A stretch of 64,000 bases of DNA from Methanobrevibacter arboriphilus. GTDB taxonomy: Archaea; Methanobacteriota; Methanobacteria; Methanobacteriales; Methanobacteriaceae. This document shows, piece by piece, positions 44,349 through 53,888 of the stretch (positions are counted from its first letter, which is position 1; each line of letters begins with the position of its first letter). The translations under genes were made by a program, and so were the position numbers. The notes under the pieces were generated by a model. The model was given only the letters and a program-made list of their open reading frames with translations, was not told where the DNA came from and made no database searches. Location of the stretch: NCBI RefSeq assembly GCF_019669925.1, contig NZ_AP019779.1, positions 1,317,001-1,381,000 of the forward strand, in the 5' to 3' direction.

Positions 44349-45119
44349 ATGGTAGATAATAAAAAAAACAAAAGAGGATTGGGAAGAGGTTTAGACTCAT
44401 TAATACCAAAAATAGACGATGAAGAAGATGAAAAAAATAAAAATTCTTCAATTACATTGGAAGATATTCTTTCTAGCTCAGATGATGAAAAAGAAGAAAA
44501 AAAAACTGAAGAAAAAACTGAAGAAAAATTTGAAGAAATAACTGAAGAAAATAATGAAGAACAGGATGAAGAAAATATTGAGGAAAAAACTCAAGAAATA
44601 AAAGTTAATGATGATGAAAATAAACAATTAAATGAAACAGAAACTGAAATCTCCTTAAGGTCTGAAATAAAGGAAACATCAAATGATATTGCAGATGAAA
44701 AAGAAAAAAAATTAATTGAAACAGCACAAAGGAAAGATAAAGAAGAAAGTAAAAAAGATGAGGAGGAAATAGAGGAAAATAAAGAAATAACAGTGAAAGA
44801 AATTGGAAAAAATATTGAAGAAGATATGATTGAAGAAAAAGAAAATAAAATCCAAAATAAAGATATTGATTCAAAAACAGCTGAAATTGAAGAGGAAAAT
44901 CAATTAAGCGATTATGAAATAGATAGTATAGAAGAAGTAAAAGAAATAATTGAAAAAAACCCTAGAATCACTCTATGGTCCGCTAAATCAAGTGCAGTAT
45001 TTAGATATTTAAGGAAAACTAAGCCAGAATTTAGTATAAGTAAAGAAGCCTCAAAATTAATAGATGAAGCTGTTTCAGAAAAATATCCTGAAATATGGAA
45101 ATTATTTGATGATATTTAA
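44349..45119 (+). CDS. Acidic protein with ParB-like N-terminal ParA-activation motif
   Basis: The 256-residue protein has three parts. Residues 9-20 read RGLGRGLDSLIP, the motif by which bacterial ParB stimulates ParA ATPase, including the activating Arg. Residues about 21-190 are an almost wholly disordered Glu/Lys/Asp/Asn-rich linker. Residues about 193-256 form a compact predicted helical domain (ITLWSAKSSAVFRYLRKT, FSISKEASKLIDEAVSEKYPEIW). No ParB CTPase (GERR) or helix-turn-helix region is present. It is co-transcribed with parA, GGGGTT serving as ribosome site. I infer it is the ParA partner, with the C-terminal domain binding DNA or another anchor in place of ParB. Confidence 0.8.
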   Translation: MVDNKKNKRGLGRGLDSLIPKIDDEEDEKNKNSSITLEDILSSSDDEKEEKKTEEKTEEKFEEITEENNEEQDEENIEEKTQEIKVNDDENKQLNETETEISLRSEIKETSNDIADEKEKKLIETAQRKDKEESKKDEEEIEENKEITVKEIGKNIEEDMIEEKENKIQNKDIDSKTAEIEEENQLSDYEIDSIEEVKEIIEKNPRITLWSAKSSAVFRYLRKTKPEFSISKEASKLIDEAVSEKYPEIWKLFDDI

Positions 45120-45147
45120 AAATTTTTTATAAATTAAAAGGTATAAG

Positions 45148-47700
45148 TTATAATAATTTTTTATCTTTATCATTATCTTTAAAGCTTAAATATTTAGAGT
45201 CTAAAACTTTTCTAATATTTTCAGCAGTTTTAGATCCTATACCATCAATTTCTTTAAGTTCTGAAATAGACGCATCAATTACAGCTTGAACTGTTGAAAA
45301 TTTTTCAAGTAATTTTTTTGCTGTAACAGGACCAACATTAGGCAATGATTCAATAATAAACAGCTGTTGTTCCCATAATTCAGTGGGTTTTCTTTCAGTT
45401 CTGATTTGAATAGGATTATTATTTTGATTTTGCTCTCTAATAGCAATTCTTTTAATCATAGCTGCAGTATCTTCAGGATTTCTAGTTGGAATAATGGAAA
45501 TTCCAAAGTCTATTGCAATAGATGCAATAGAACCTCTAATAGCATCAGGAGATAAAAAACCAGAATATATATCATCTCCTTCTAAAATTAAAATTGGTTT
45601 TTTAAACTCTTCTTTCATTAATTTAGCTTGTTTATAAAGTCTTTTATCAACGATAGAATCAATAAAATCTTTAGCTGTTTTTCTTTCAATAGCAATATCA
45701 TCACTAATTTGATAATCACCAGCAGCCATAGATTTGATTCTCACATTGACATTGATTGTATCTAAAGCTCGAAGTACATTAGAGTTTCCTTCTCTTGAAT
45801 CTGCATAAACAAGAATATTATTATTTTGAGTATTATTGTTGATATCATTCTTAATTATTTTACTAGAATTATTAAAATTATTATAATTATCATAATTATT
45901 ATCAAAATCGCTATTAATATTATTAATATTACCATTATAATTATTATGGTTATTATTTATTGAAATACCGTCATCGTCTAAAATAACGCCTATTTCTGCC
46001 TTTCTTCCAATTATTTTTGAATTTATTTCATGTTTTGATTTATTGAAAGAGTTTTTATTTAAATTTTTTAAAGAATCTTTATCTATTAAATGTTTTTTCA
46101 TTTGTTTTTCTTTATTTAAACTTGCCCAATAATAACCTTCATCTCTAGTACCTTTAGCAATGAGAACTTTCATATTACCAGTATTTTTCCTTCCAGTTCT
46201 TCCTCTTCTTTGAATCATTCGAACTTCCGAAGGTACAGGTTCATAAAGAACAACTAAATCAACAGAAGGAATATCAATTCCTTCTTCAGCAACACTAGTT
46301 GAAATTAAAACATCATAAGTTCCAATTTTGAATGATTTAATAATATTCTTTTGTTCTGTCTGAGTAAGTCCTTTTTCTCCATCCCTTGATCCTTGACCAT
46401 AAAATTTAACAGAATTAATACCTTCTTTTTCACACTTCTTCTGGATCATTTCAAGTGTATCTCTGAATTGTGTGAAAACGATGATTCTTTTATTTTTATT
46501 CATATTAGAAGAGCTATTATTTTTATAAGAATTATTATCTTTAGAAGAGTTGTTGGTTTTAGAGAGATTGTTTTCTTGATCAGTGCTTTCTATTAGTTTA
46601 GATTGTTTAATATCAACAATGTTTAGTTCTTCTTTTAATATTTCCATGAGTTTTTTTAATTTAGGATGTTCCCATCCATTTTTTTCAGCTTGTTCACTTA
46701 ATAGAATAGCTTGAGAAAAATCAGCATCTATTAAAAGTCCTTTAGCAGCCTTAGTATTCTTTTTTCTTATCCTTGAAACATATTTATTGAAAGTTGAAAC
46801 ACCTTGAGTTTCTAAAAGTTCTAAAGCATGTTGAAGATTAATAACTGCACTTAAAATTGAAATTGCTTGATAACATTCTTTTGGAGGATTTGTAGCTCTA
46901 GCAATTCGATTTTGTACTTTACCTCGAGCTTTTAAGATATCAATTTTATTAACAGAAATGGTAGAAATAACATTTAAATTTTTTAACATTTTTAATCGAT
47001 GCCTAAGAGCTTTATTAATGTGATTTTTGATTTTTTCAAGCTCTTTGCTCATATTAACTTTAACCCAATCTATCTCAATAGGATTAAAATAAGGTTTTAC
47101 ATCCACATCATCCTCATTTTTTACAACAACATCTTCAATAAAAAGGTTTTCACATATTTGCCGAATTTTATCTTTATTAGAACCAGGAGAAGCAGTTAAT
47201 CCTAGAATCAAATGATTTTTAGCTGTTTTTACATATCTTTGTCCAAGATATACATAAGCATAAGATCCTACAGCATGATGACATTCATCAAAAACAAGAA
47301 GAGATACATCTTCAAGATCATATCTTCCATTAAGTAAATCTGATTCGATTGTTTGTGGTGTTGCACAAATAATTTGAGAATCATCCCATCTTTTTTTTCT
47401 TTCATCTGGTTTAGTAGCCCCAGTAATAGAAGTAGTTTTTACATTAAGAAAATGTCTAAAATTTTCTTCATGTTGAATTGCTAAAGGTTTACTAGGAGCT
47501 AAAATAAGAACTTTAGAACCTTTATTTTTTTTAAGTCTATCTGCAGCTACTAATACAGCTACAAGAGTTTTTCCCAAAGCAGTTGGAGCAACAATCATTG
47601 TATTTCCTTTTTTAAGAACATCAGCAGCTAGAACTTGTTGATATATCCTTGCTTCTGCAGTATTTTCTTTTATAAAAGGATGTTCAATAAATTTTTCCAT
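45148..47700 (-). CDS. hef: Hef helicase-nuclease (FANCM/XPF family)
   Basis: The 850-residue protein combines an SF2 helicase (Walker A APTALGKT, DECH box in VFDECHHAVG, motif VI MIQRRGRTGR), an XPF-type nuclease (ERKTAKDF) and tandem HhH (LPNVGPVTAKKLLEKF, then IDGIGSKTAENI). Hef processes stalled replication forks. The frame continues upstream as a Phe/Ile/Leu-rich stretch, but that is just translated AT-rich spacer; the conserved start is MEKFIEHP at 47700. Two Asn/Ser-rich inserts are encoded at about 46500-46600 and 45820-45962, the latter exactly between helicase and nuclease. It converges with parA-partner and lies close to oriC. Confidence 0.95.
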   Translation of the reverse strand: MEKFIEHPFIKENTAEARIYQQVLAADVLKKGNTMIVAPTALGKTLVAVLVAADRLKKNKGSKVLILAPSKPLAIQHEENFRHFLNVKTTSITGATKPDERKKRWDDSQIICATPQTIESDLLNGRYDLEDVSLLVFDECHHAVGSYAYVYLGQRYVKTAKNHLILGLTASPGSNKDKIRQICENLFIEDVVVKNEDDVDVKPYFNPIEIDWVKVNMSKELEKIKNHINKALRHRLKMLKNLNVISTISVNKIDILKARGKVQNRIARATNPPKECYQAISILSAVINLQHALELLETQGVSTFNKYVSRIRKKNTKAAKGLLIDADFSQAILLSEQAEKNGWEHPKLKKLMEILKEELNIVDIKQSKLIESTDQENNLSKTNNSSKDNNSYKNNSSSNMNKNKRIIVFTQFRDTLEMIQKKCEKEGINSVKFYGQGSRDGEKGLTQTEQKNIIKSFKIGTYDVLISTSVAEEGIDIPSVDLVVLYEPVPSEVRMIQRRGRTGRKNTGNMKVLIAKGTRDEGYYWASLNKEKQMKKHLIDKDSLKNLNKNSFNKSKHEINSKIIGRKAEIGVILDDDGISINNNHNNYNGNINNINSDFDNNYDNYNNFNNSSKIIKNDINNNTQNNNILVYADSREGNSNVLRALDTINVNVRIKSMAAGDYQISDDIAIERKTAKDFIDSIVDKRLYKQAKLMKEEFKKPILILEGDDIYSGFLSPDAIRGSIASIAIDFGISIIPTRNPEDTAAMIKRIAIREQNQNNNPIQIRTERKPTELWEQQLFIIESLPNVGPVTAKKLLEKFSTVQAVIDASISELKEIDGIGSKTAENIRKVLDSKYLSFKDNDKDKKLL

Positions 47701-47965
47701 GTGATTTATATTGTAAAACATCTTTAAATAAGTTGTGAGAGAGATTATGAAAAGTAATATATAAAAAGAATAAAAAGAAAAAATAAAGAGAAAAAAATAA
47801 ATAAAAAAGATAAAGAAAAAAGATAAGAAAAAAGATAAAGAAAAAATAATAAAATAATAAATTAAAGATAAAATAAATTCAAAAATAATAAAGACAAAAC
47901 AAGAATGATAAAGATAAAATAAAAATAACAATATAAATCAAAGATAATAAATAAACGGTGATTAA

Positions 47966-48700
47966 TTGATAATTATAATAGATGAAAGATCTAAAAAATA
48001 TATTATTGATCAAAAATCTGATTTTCAGAGTGATTTAGGAATTATAGATCAAAATGATCTAGCTAATGCAAAAATAGGTCAAACACTAACAACACACTTG
48101 GGAAAAAAATTTAAAGTAATTAAACCATCTGTTAATGATTTTATAGAATTAATGGATAGAAGATGTTCAATATTGATTCAAAAAGACATTGGTACAATAA
48201 TTTCAAAGTGTGGTATTGGAAGTGGAAGTAGAATTGTTGATGCTGGTACTGGAGCTGGTGCTATAGCTTTAAATTTTGGAAATATTGTTGGAGAATGTGG
48301 AAATGTTTACAGTTACGAGATTAGAGAAGATTTTGCAGAGGTAGCTAAAAGTAATATAGAAAAATTTGGTTTAGATAACATTATTGAAATAAAAAATAAA
48401 GATATAAAAGAAGGAATTGAAGAAAACGAAATAGACTTAATTTTTCTTGATTTAATCAAACCATATGAAATATTTGAAGATGTTTATAGTTGTTTAAATA
48501 CAGGCGGATATCTTGCTGTTTATGCTCCATATATAGATCAAATTGAAACTTCATATAAAATAGCTAAAAAGATAGGTTTCCTAGATTTATCAATTATTGA
48601 AACACTTGAAAGAGAAATTGAAGTAAGAAATCAAGGTACAAGGCCTAAAACTAGAATGATAGGGCATAGTGGTTATTTGATGTTTGGAAGAAAACTTTGA
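47966..48700 (+). CDS. trmI: tRNA (adenine-N1)-methyltransferase (TrmI family)
   Basis: The 244-residue SAM enzyme has the TrmI features: an N-terminal small domain, SRIVDAGTGAGAIALNFG (motif I), YSYEIREDFAEVA, LIFLDLIKPYE and the C-terminal TRPKTRMIGHSGYLMFGRK. In archaea it methylates A57 and A58 of the T loop. The start is TTG at 47966, four bases after GGTGATTAA, the same layout as at 317. Confidence 0.9.
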   Translation: MIIIIDERSKKYIIDQKSDFQSDLGIIDQNDLANAKIGQTLTTHLGKKFKVIKPSVNDFIELMDRRCSILIQKDIGTIISKCGIGSGSRIVDAGTGAGAIALNFGNIVGECGNVYSYEIREDFAEVAKSNIEKFGLDNIIEIKNKDIKEGIEENEIDLIFLDLIKPYEIFEDVYSCLNTGGYLAVYAPYIDQIETSYKIAKKIGFLDLSIIETLEREIEVRNQGTRPKTRMIGHSGYLMFGRKL

Positions 48701-48980
48701 TATTTTAAATATTCATTAATTGCAAGTGAAAATAATAAAAATTTAATGATAAATAATAAAATATATTATATAAAATTATTATTATAAATATAAACATATT
48801 TATTATAAATATCAAAATATTATTAATATGAATATTATGGTTAAATATGTGGGTATATGGCTAAAATATGAATATAACCAAGTATGATATTATAAATAAA
48901 TAGAGTTACTATAAAAATATAAGTATGGCTAATATATAGCTATTAAAAATATAATACAATTATTATAATTTTTTTAGAGT

Positions 48981-49910
48981 GTGATTAAAATTTTTAATCT
49001 GAATGATGTAATATCAATAAAGGATTTTCAAAAAAAAGATATTGAATTTATTTTAAATGAAGCTGAAAATCTTGAAAAAATAGCGAAATCCCAGGAATTT
49101 TCAGATGAATTAGCAGGTAAAATATTGGGAATGATGTTTTTTGAACCTTCAACTAGAACTCGTTTATCTTTTGAAACATCCATGAAAAGATTAGGTGGTA
49201 ATTGTGTTGGTTTTGCTGGAAGTTCAGCTAGTTCTGTTTCAAAAGGAGAAAGTTTAGCTGATACATCAAAAATGTTTGAAGCTTATTCAGATGCTCTTAT
49301 TATTCGACATAGTTTAGAAGGAGCTGCAAAATTTATTTCAGATATTGTGGATGTTCCTGTAATAAATGCTGGAGATGGTGCTGGACAACATCCAACTCAA
49401 ACTCTTCTTGATCTTTACACAATTAAGCGCCAATTTGATAAAATTAAAGGTTTAAATGTTGCTTTAGTAGGGGATTTGAAATATGGCCGTACTGTGCATT
49501 CTTTAGCTTATGCACTTGGAATGTTTGATGCTCAAATGAGCTTTGTATCGCCTGATGAATTAAAAATGCCAAAAGAAACTCTCCATGATCTAAAAAAGAA
49601 CAATGTAAAATTTCACGAAACAAATAGTTTGAAAGATGTTATTGATGAGATTGATGTTTTGTATGTTACTAGAATACAGAAAGAAAGGTTTCCAGATGAA
49701 GAAGAATATTCAAAAATAAAAGGAGCTTATTTGATTGATCATGACCTTGTAAAAGGAAAAGATCTTATTGTGATGCATCCTCTTCCAAGAGTTGATGAAA
49801 TATCTACAGATATTGATAATACTAAATATAATAAGTATTTTGAACAGGCTTTTTATGGTGTTCCTGTAAGAATGGCTATTTTAAAGAATATTATTAAAAA
49901 TAAATTTTAA
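48981..49910 (+). CDS. pyrB: Aspartate carbamoyltransferase catalytic subunit
   Basis: The 309-residue enzyme commits carbamoyl phosphate to pyrimidine synthesis. [36 protein letters not shown] and [11 protein letters not shown] are the ATCase signatures. The start is GTG; the ribosome site is not clear (GAGTGTGAT overlaps it). The regulatory subunit pyrI is not adjacent, unlike in bacteria. Confidence 0.96.
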   Translation: MIKIFNLNDVISIKDFQKKDIEFILNEAENLEKIAKSQEFSDELAGKILGMMFFEPSTRTRLSFETSMKRLGGNCVGFAGSSASSVSKGESLADTSKMFEAYSDALIIRHSLEGAAKFISDIVDVPVINAGDGAGQHPTQTLLDLYTIKRQFDKIKGLNVALVGDLKYGRTVHSLAYALGMFDAQMSFVSPDELKMPKETLHDLKKNNVKFHETNSLKDVIDEIDVLYVTRIQKERFPDEEEYSKIKGAYLIDHDLVKGKDLIVMHPLPRVDEISTDIDNTKYNKYFEQAFYGVPVRMAILKNIIKNKF

Positions 49911-49985
49911 ATAGGTAAAATAACACCATCAAAATAATTCTTTCTAAAATTAAAGTTATGATAAAAATTAAAATGAATTTTAAGA

Positions 49986-51050
49986 TTATAACAAAAATAC
50001 AAAAATAATTAATATAAATATTAAAAAAATTAAAATTAAAAACAAAATAGATAAAAGAATAGTTAATTTAGAAAGCTTAATAGCTTTATTGATATCATTC
50101 TTTTTTAAGACATTTTTATCCTTACCGATTTTATAAACATTCTTTTTTGTAAGGGAAATATCTAAAGCTCCTGCAACAGCTGCCATTGTAAATCCAGAAT
50201 TTGGGGATGGGCATTTTTTAGCATCATTTAACATTGTTAAATAGCTATTTTTATAATTAAATCCTTGATTTCTATATAAAAAAGATGCTAAAACTGTTAA
50301 AACTCCTCCAAGACGAGCAGGGATATAATTCAATATATCATCTAATTTTGCTGGAAAATATCCAATATTAAAATACTTTTCATTTTTATATCCAACCATA
50401 GCATCTAATGTATTAATTATTCTATAAAAAATAGCTATAATAACAGAAAATATTATAATATTTAAAATATTTATATTAACTGAAGAAAAGCTAAACAATT
50501 CTAAAGATAAAACTAAGATAAGGATAATATTAGCTATAATATAATAGAATACCGGTGAAATAACAGAGTCTGTTATATTTTCAGATAATGTTTCAATTGT
50601 GGCGGAAATAATAAGAGATTCAGTGAGTTCAGATGTATCTCTACTTACTAAATATGACATGGAAACTCTTGCAGAGTTAATATCTAATTCTAAATCATTG
50701 GAAATCGATTTAGCTGAAGAAAGTAGCATTCTAATTGAAAATGTTGAAGAAAGTATTAACGATGATATTATCACAAAGATAATAAGATTATAGCTAGATA
50801 TTAATAATATTACTATGAAAAATAATATTACTATTAATAAAACTAATATTGTTAAAATAAGTCCAGATAATTTGTTTTTAATTTTTATTAAGTATTTTAA
50901 GAAAAATTCAATATTTTTACCAATGAAAACTACGGGGTGTATTTTTGTTGGTAGTTCACCTAAAAAAATATCAAATAATATTGAAAAAATCAATATACCC
51001 AATGAAAAAGGTATAAAAAATTGTAAGCTAGTTATATCTTGAAAATACAT
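49986..51050 (-). CDS. cbiB: Adenosylcobinamide-phosphate synthase
   Basis: The 354-residue membrane protein attaches aminopropanol phosphate to adenosylcobyric acid. It shows FDIFLGELPTKIHPVVFIG at the N terminus, SMSYLVSRDTSEL, ENITDSVISPVFYY and CPSPNSGFTMAAVAGAL, all CbiB blocks, with four or five membrane spans and an extra-hydrophobic C-terminal span. AAGGTTTTATA precedes the ATG. Confidence 0.95.
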   Translation of the reverse strand: MYFQDITSLQFFIPFSLGILIFSILFDIFLGELPTKIHPVVFIGKNIEFFLKYLIKIKNKLSGLILTILVLLIVILFFIVILLISSYNLIIFVIISSLILSSTFSIRMLLSSAKSISNDLELDINSARVSMSYLVSRDTSELTESLIISATIETLSENITDSVISPVFYYIIANIILILVLSLELFSFSSVNINILNIIIFSVIIAIFYRIINTLDAMVGYKNEKYFNIGYFPAKLDDILNYIPARLGGVLTVLASFLYRNQGFNYKNSYLTMLNDAKKCPSPNSGFTMAAVAGALDISLTKKNVYKIGKDKNVLKKNDINKAIKLSKLTILLSILFLILIFLIFILIIFVFLL

Positions 51051-51299
51051 TATAAAACCTTATTCATTGAAAATGATTTTAATATTCATGATTTTAATAG
51101 TTCTTTAAATTTTTTTGAGAGTAATAAAAATTATTATTTAAAAATATTTAATTATTATTGTATAATTAAAATTTAATTAACCTTTAATTTACATATAGTA
51201 AAAATTAGTTATATAACTACTTATATATTTATATAATATATTATAATATATAAAAAGTAATTTAATTTATATTATAATTTCTTAATAGACAGTGATTAT

Positions 51300-51779
51300 A
51301 TGATTGACGAAAAAATAATCAAAAAATGGCTTGTTGAAGAAGGCCTATTTAAAGAACAAATACCTGATGAAACTTCTAATTTCCATTTTCTTATAAACTA
51401 TCCAAATGAACATGTACTTGATCTTATACAGCCAAAACATAAAGAAGATATGATACTTATTGGTTGTGCATCTGAAATAGCTCCTGAACAAGTAGCTTTG
51501 ATTAAAGATTCAGCGAATAAAAAAAGAGAGAAATTTATATGGGACATTAGATTTGCTTTAAATCAGTTTCTTCTTGATTTTGAGCTTGAGCATCCAGATA
51601 ATGTTTTAAATAGATTTGTTATCTCTGAAGAAATATATGAAGATGGTTTAACAAAAAATAGTTTAATATTATCAATTAAAAAAGTTTTTAAAGGAAAGTT
51701 ACAGTGTATTTGGATAACTGGTAAAACATTTGGTGAAGGTGAAAATTCGCAAATAAATGATAATAGTATGTTTGTTTAA
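51300..51779 (+). CDS. Small conserved-type archaeal protein (DUF2299-like)
   Basis: The 159-residue soluble protein has a mixed alpha/beta look: an N-terminal helix (DEKIIKKWLVEEG), FHFLINYPNEHVLDLIQPK, and a long helical C-terminal half. It resembles the archaeal DUF2299 group, function unknown, but I am not certain. The C-terminal ten residues are Asn/Ser-rich. GTGATTAT precedes the ATG. It is the last gene before the origin region. Confidence 0.6.
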   Translation: MIDEKIIKKWLVEEGLFKEQIPDETSNFHFLINYPNEHVLDLIQPKHKEDMILIGCASEIAPEQVALIKDSANKKREKFIWDIRFALNQFLLDFELEHPDNVLNRFVISEEIYEDGLTKNSLILSIKKVFKGKLQCIWITGKTFGEGENSQINDNSMFV

Positions 51780-51929
51780 TACTTATTATTTTTAATATTT
51801 TTTATTTATTTTATATTATTAATTTTATAATATTATTATTTATATTAATTAATATATCTTAATTAAATATATTTTTTATATAATTAATTTTTATATATTG
51901 ACTTTTATACATTATAATTTTTCAAAGTT

Positions 51930-51942
51930 TTACACTTGAAAT
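51930..51942 (+). promoter_or_regulatory. Origin recognition box
   Basis: TTACACTTGAAAT, followed by GTATGTTT, the extended box form seen at several places here. Confidence 0.8.
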
Positions 51943-51984
51943 GTATGTTTATATTAATTATTGACAATTATATATTTTGTGAGT

Positions 51985-52012
51985 GTGAGAGGTGTATTGC
52001 AAGTGAAAGTTA
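51985..52012 (-). promoter_or_regulatory. Extended origin recognition box with G-string, left member
   Basis: Perfect inverted copy of 52265-52292. On the minus strand it reads TTTCACTTGCAAT followed by ACACCTCTCAC; the complementary GTGAGAGGTG is the G-rich string typical of high-affinity boxes. Confidence 0.85.
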
Positions 52013-52043
52013 ATTTTAGTATTTTGTATGATTGAAGACATGC

Positions 52044-52056
52044 ATTTCAACTGAAA
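52044..52056 (-). promoter_or_regulatory. Origin recognition box, inner left
   Basis: Minus-strand TTTCAGTTGAAAT followed by GCATGTCTT; pairs in inverted orientation with the box at 52222. Confidence 0.8.
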
Positions 52057-52221
52057 AAATTAGAAATTAGCCTTTCATTGATCTATTTTTTCAATATTTA
52101 GTATTGATTTTTTTAAAAAAACATTTTTATAAGCTATTTTATTATTTAAACTAATTTAAATGCTTGAAATTTTAATTAAATATTTTTAAATAGATTTTAA
52201 TTTTTAAAAAATATAATAAAA

Positions 52222-52234
52222 TTACACTTGAAAT
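52222..52234 (+). promoter_or_regulatory. Origin recognition box, inner right
   Basis: TTACACTTGAAAT followed by AGATGTCTT, inverted relative to the 52044 box across the AT-rich core. Confidence 0.85.
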
Positions 52235-52264
52235 AGATGTCTTGAATTTTCTTTTTTTGAAAAA

Positions 52265-52292
52265 TAACTTTCACTTGCAATACACCTCTCAC
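52265..52292 (+). promoter_or_regulatory. Extended origin recognition box with G-string, right member
   Basis: 28-bp perfect inverted copy of 51985-52012, with 252 bases between the copies. Confidence 0.85.
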
Positions 52293-52568
52293 TTCCTTTT
52301 TTATTTAAATGTACATAATTAAAAAATATATTTAAACTATAAAATAAAAAAATTTTAAAAGTAACGAATTTTATTTGATTTTTATTATTGGATTATTTTT
52401 TAATTTTTTCATATAATGATTTTTTTAAAGTATTAATGCTATATCCTTAAAATTTTTGTTTATTATTGAATTTTGTTTATTATCGTAAAATGAATATTTT
52501 AATTTATTTTTTTTATAATAAATTAATACTGATTTTTTTAATAAAAAATAAAGACTTAGATAATCTAA

Positions 52569-52581
52569 TTACACTTGAAAT
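52569..52581 (+). promoter_or_regulatory. Origin recognition box
   Basis: TTACACTTGAAAT followed by ATATGTTC. Confidence 0.8.
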
Positions 52582-52973
52582 ATATGTTCAGATTTCTTAA
52601 AAAAATATATATTTAATGTTTAATATTTTAATATTTTCAATATTTTCTTTTTTTCTCTATTATATCTAATAATATTAAAAAATTTGTTTTATAATTTTTT
52701 TCATATAATTTCATTCGATTTAATTGATTTGTTTTTAATTATAAAATTAAATATTCTTTTTTTATGGATAAAAAAAGATAATATTATTAATTTAACTTAA
52801 AAAAACAATTAAAATAAATTGTTTTATAATTTATAGTACTAATATTTTTAATTTTTTAAATTAATTACTTTAAACTCTTTAATCCATTGTATGATTGATT
52901 TTTGAACTTGATTATTTTTATTATTTTTTTAAAGTTTTTTAATAAATAAGTTTATATGTTTTAATTTCTAATA

Positions 52974-53004
52974 TTACACTTGAAGTATAGGATACACTTG
53001 AAAC
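52974..53004 (+). promoter_or_regulatory. Two tandem origin recognition boxes
   Basis: TTACACTTGAAGT at 52974-52986 and ATACACTTGAAAC at 52992-53004, 18 bases apart start to start. A weaker ATACACTTG is at 53282-53290. Confidence 0.75.
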
Positions 53005-53888
53005 ATTTAAAAATTTTATAGAAACTTTTATTATTAGGTATTTTTATTAATAATATTTTTTTAGAATAAGTATTTTCTATAATAAATATTTTTTAGGTAT
53101 AAATATTTTTTAGCATTATAAAGTATTATTAATAAAAAGTATTGATAAAAAATCTTAAAAAATATCTAAAATTAATTTTTTTAGATAAAAATCAATATTT
53201 ATTATATTTTAAGGTGTATTTTTAGGCTCATAAATAGCATTAGATAAAAAATTATAATTTTAAACAAACGTAATTTTAAACATACACTTGTCATATTATC
53301 TTATAGTATAAAAACCAAATAAAAATAGTAAAAATACAAAATAATGTCTAGGTTTAAATTTATTATATTTTTTTATCTATAATATATTGATTTGAGTTAT
53401 ACTTTTATTAAAACATTGCATATTAAAATAATTTAATAAAAGTTAGATAATAATCAAATACATAAATTAAATATTTTCGTATATTTGTTTTGTATTTTTA
53501 TTATTTTTATTTATTATTTTATTATGTTTTATATATTGATACTCTTGATATTATATGATATTTAGAGATTATATTGATATGTAATACTAATATTGATATT
53601 TAATCTACAAGATATTTCAATATTATTTTATTTATAGTAATTACAATTTGATAGTAATTATATGATAATATGATATTGAAAAATGTGGCATTTATATTTT
53701 AATTATTCATAAATCTTTAAATTATATTCAATTGAAAAAAGTATGTATTTTATTACTATATAAGAAGATTAATAAGTGAATTTAGTATTATGAAATATAA
53801 ACTTTTGTAAACCTAGCAATGGCTGTAATTTTACTATATATTATACATAAATTAACATTAATATCATAATTCAAACACTGGTGATGCA

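Larger units (their letters stand above)
51780..53888. other. Probable chromosomal replication origin (oriC), 2.1 kb non-coding
   Basis: This is the longest gene-free stretch of the window, directly upstream of cdc6. It contains nine or more origin recognition boxes of the TTACACTTGAAAT type, in both orientations at its left end and mainly on the plus strand further right. The region 52080-52220 between inverted boxes is almost purely A and T and is the likely unwinding element. Together these are the standard parts of an archaeal origin. Confidence 0.9.

Noticed and set aside
44349-45119. Calling this gene ParB
   Set aside because: Only the 12-residue ParA-activation motif matches; the ParB CTPase and DNA-binding domains are absent, so ParB would mislead.
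47701-47931. A Phe/Ile/Leu-rich 77-residue N-terminal extension of Hef resembling membrane spans
   Set aside because: It is the translation of AT-rich spacer that happens to stay open. Hef homologues start at the equivalent of MEKFIEHP, and the hydrophobic run has no charged loop pattern.
50599-51042. Two plus-strand frames opposite cbiB
   Set aside because: Both are antisense to well-conserved CbiB motifs and have no family features.
53800-53880. Small ORF beginning ATGGCTGTAATT before cdc6
   Set aside because: It is short, lacks a ribosome site and ends before the cdc6 leader; more likely promoter DNA.
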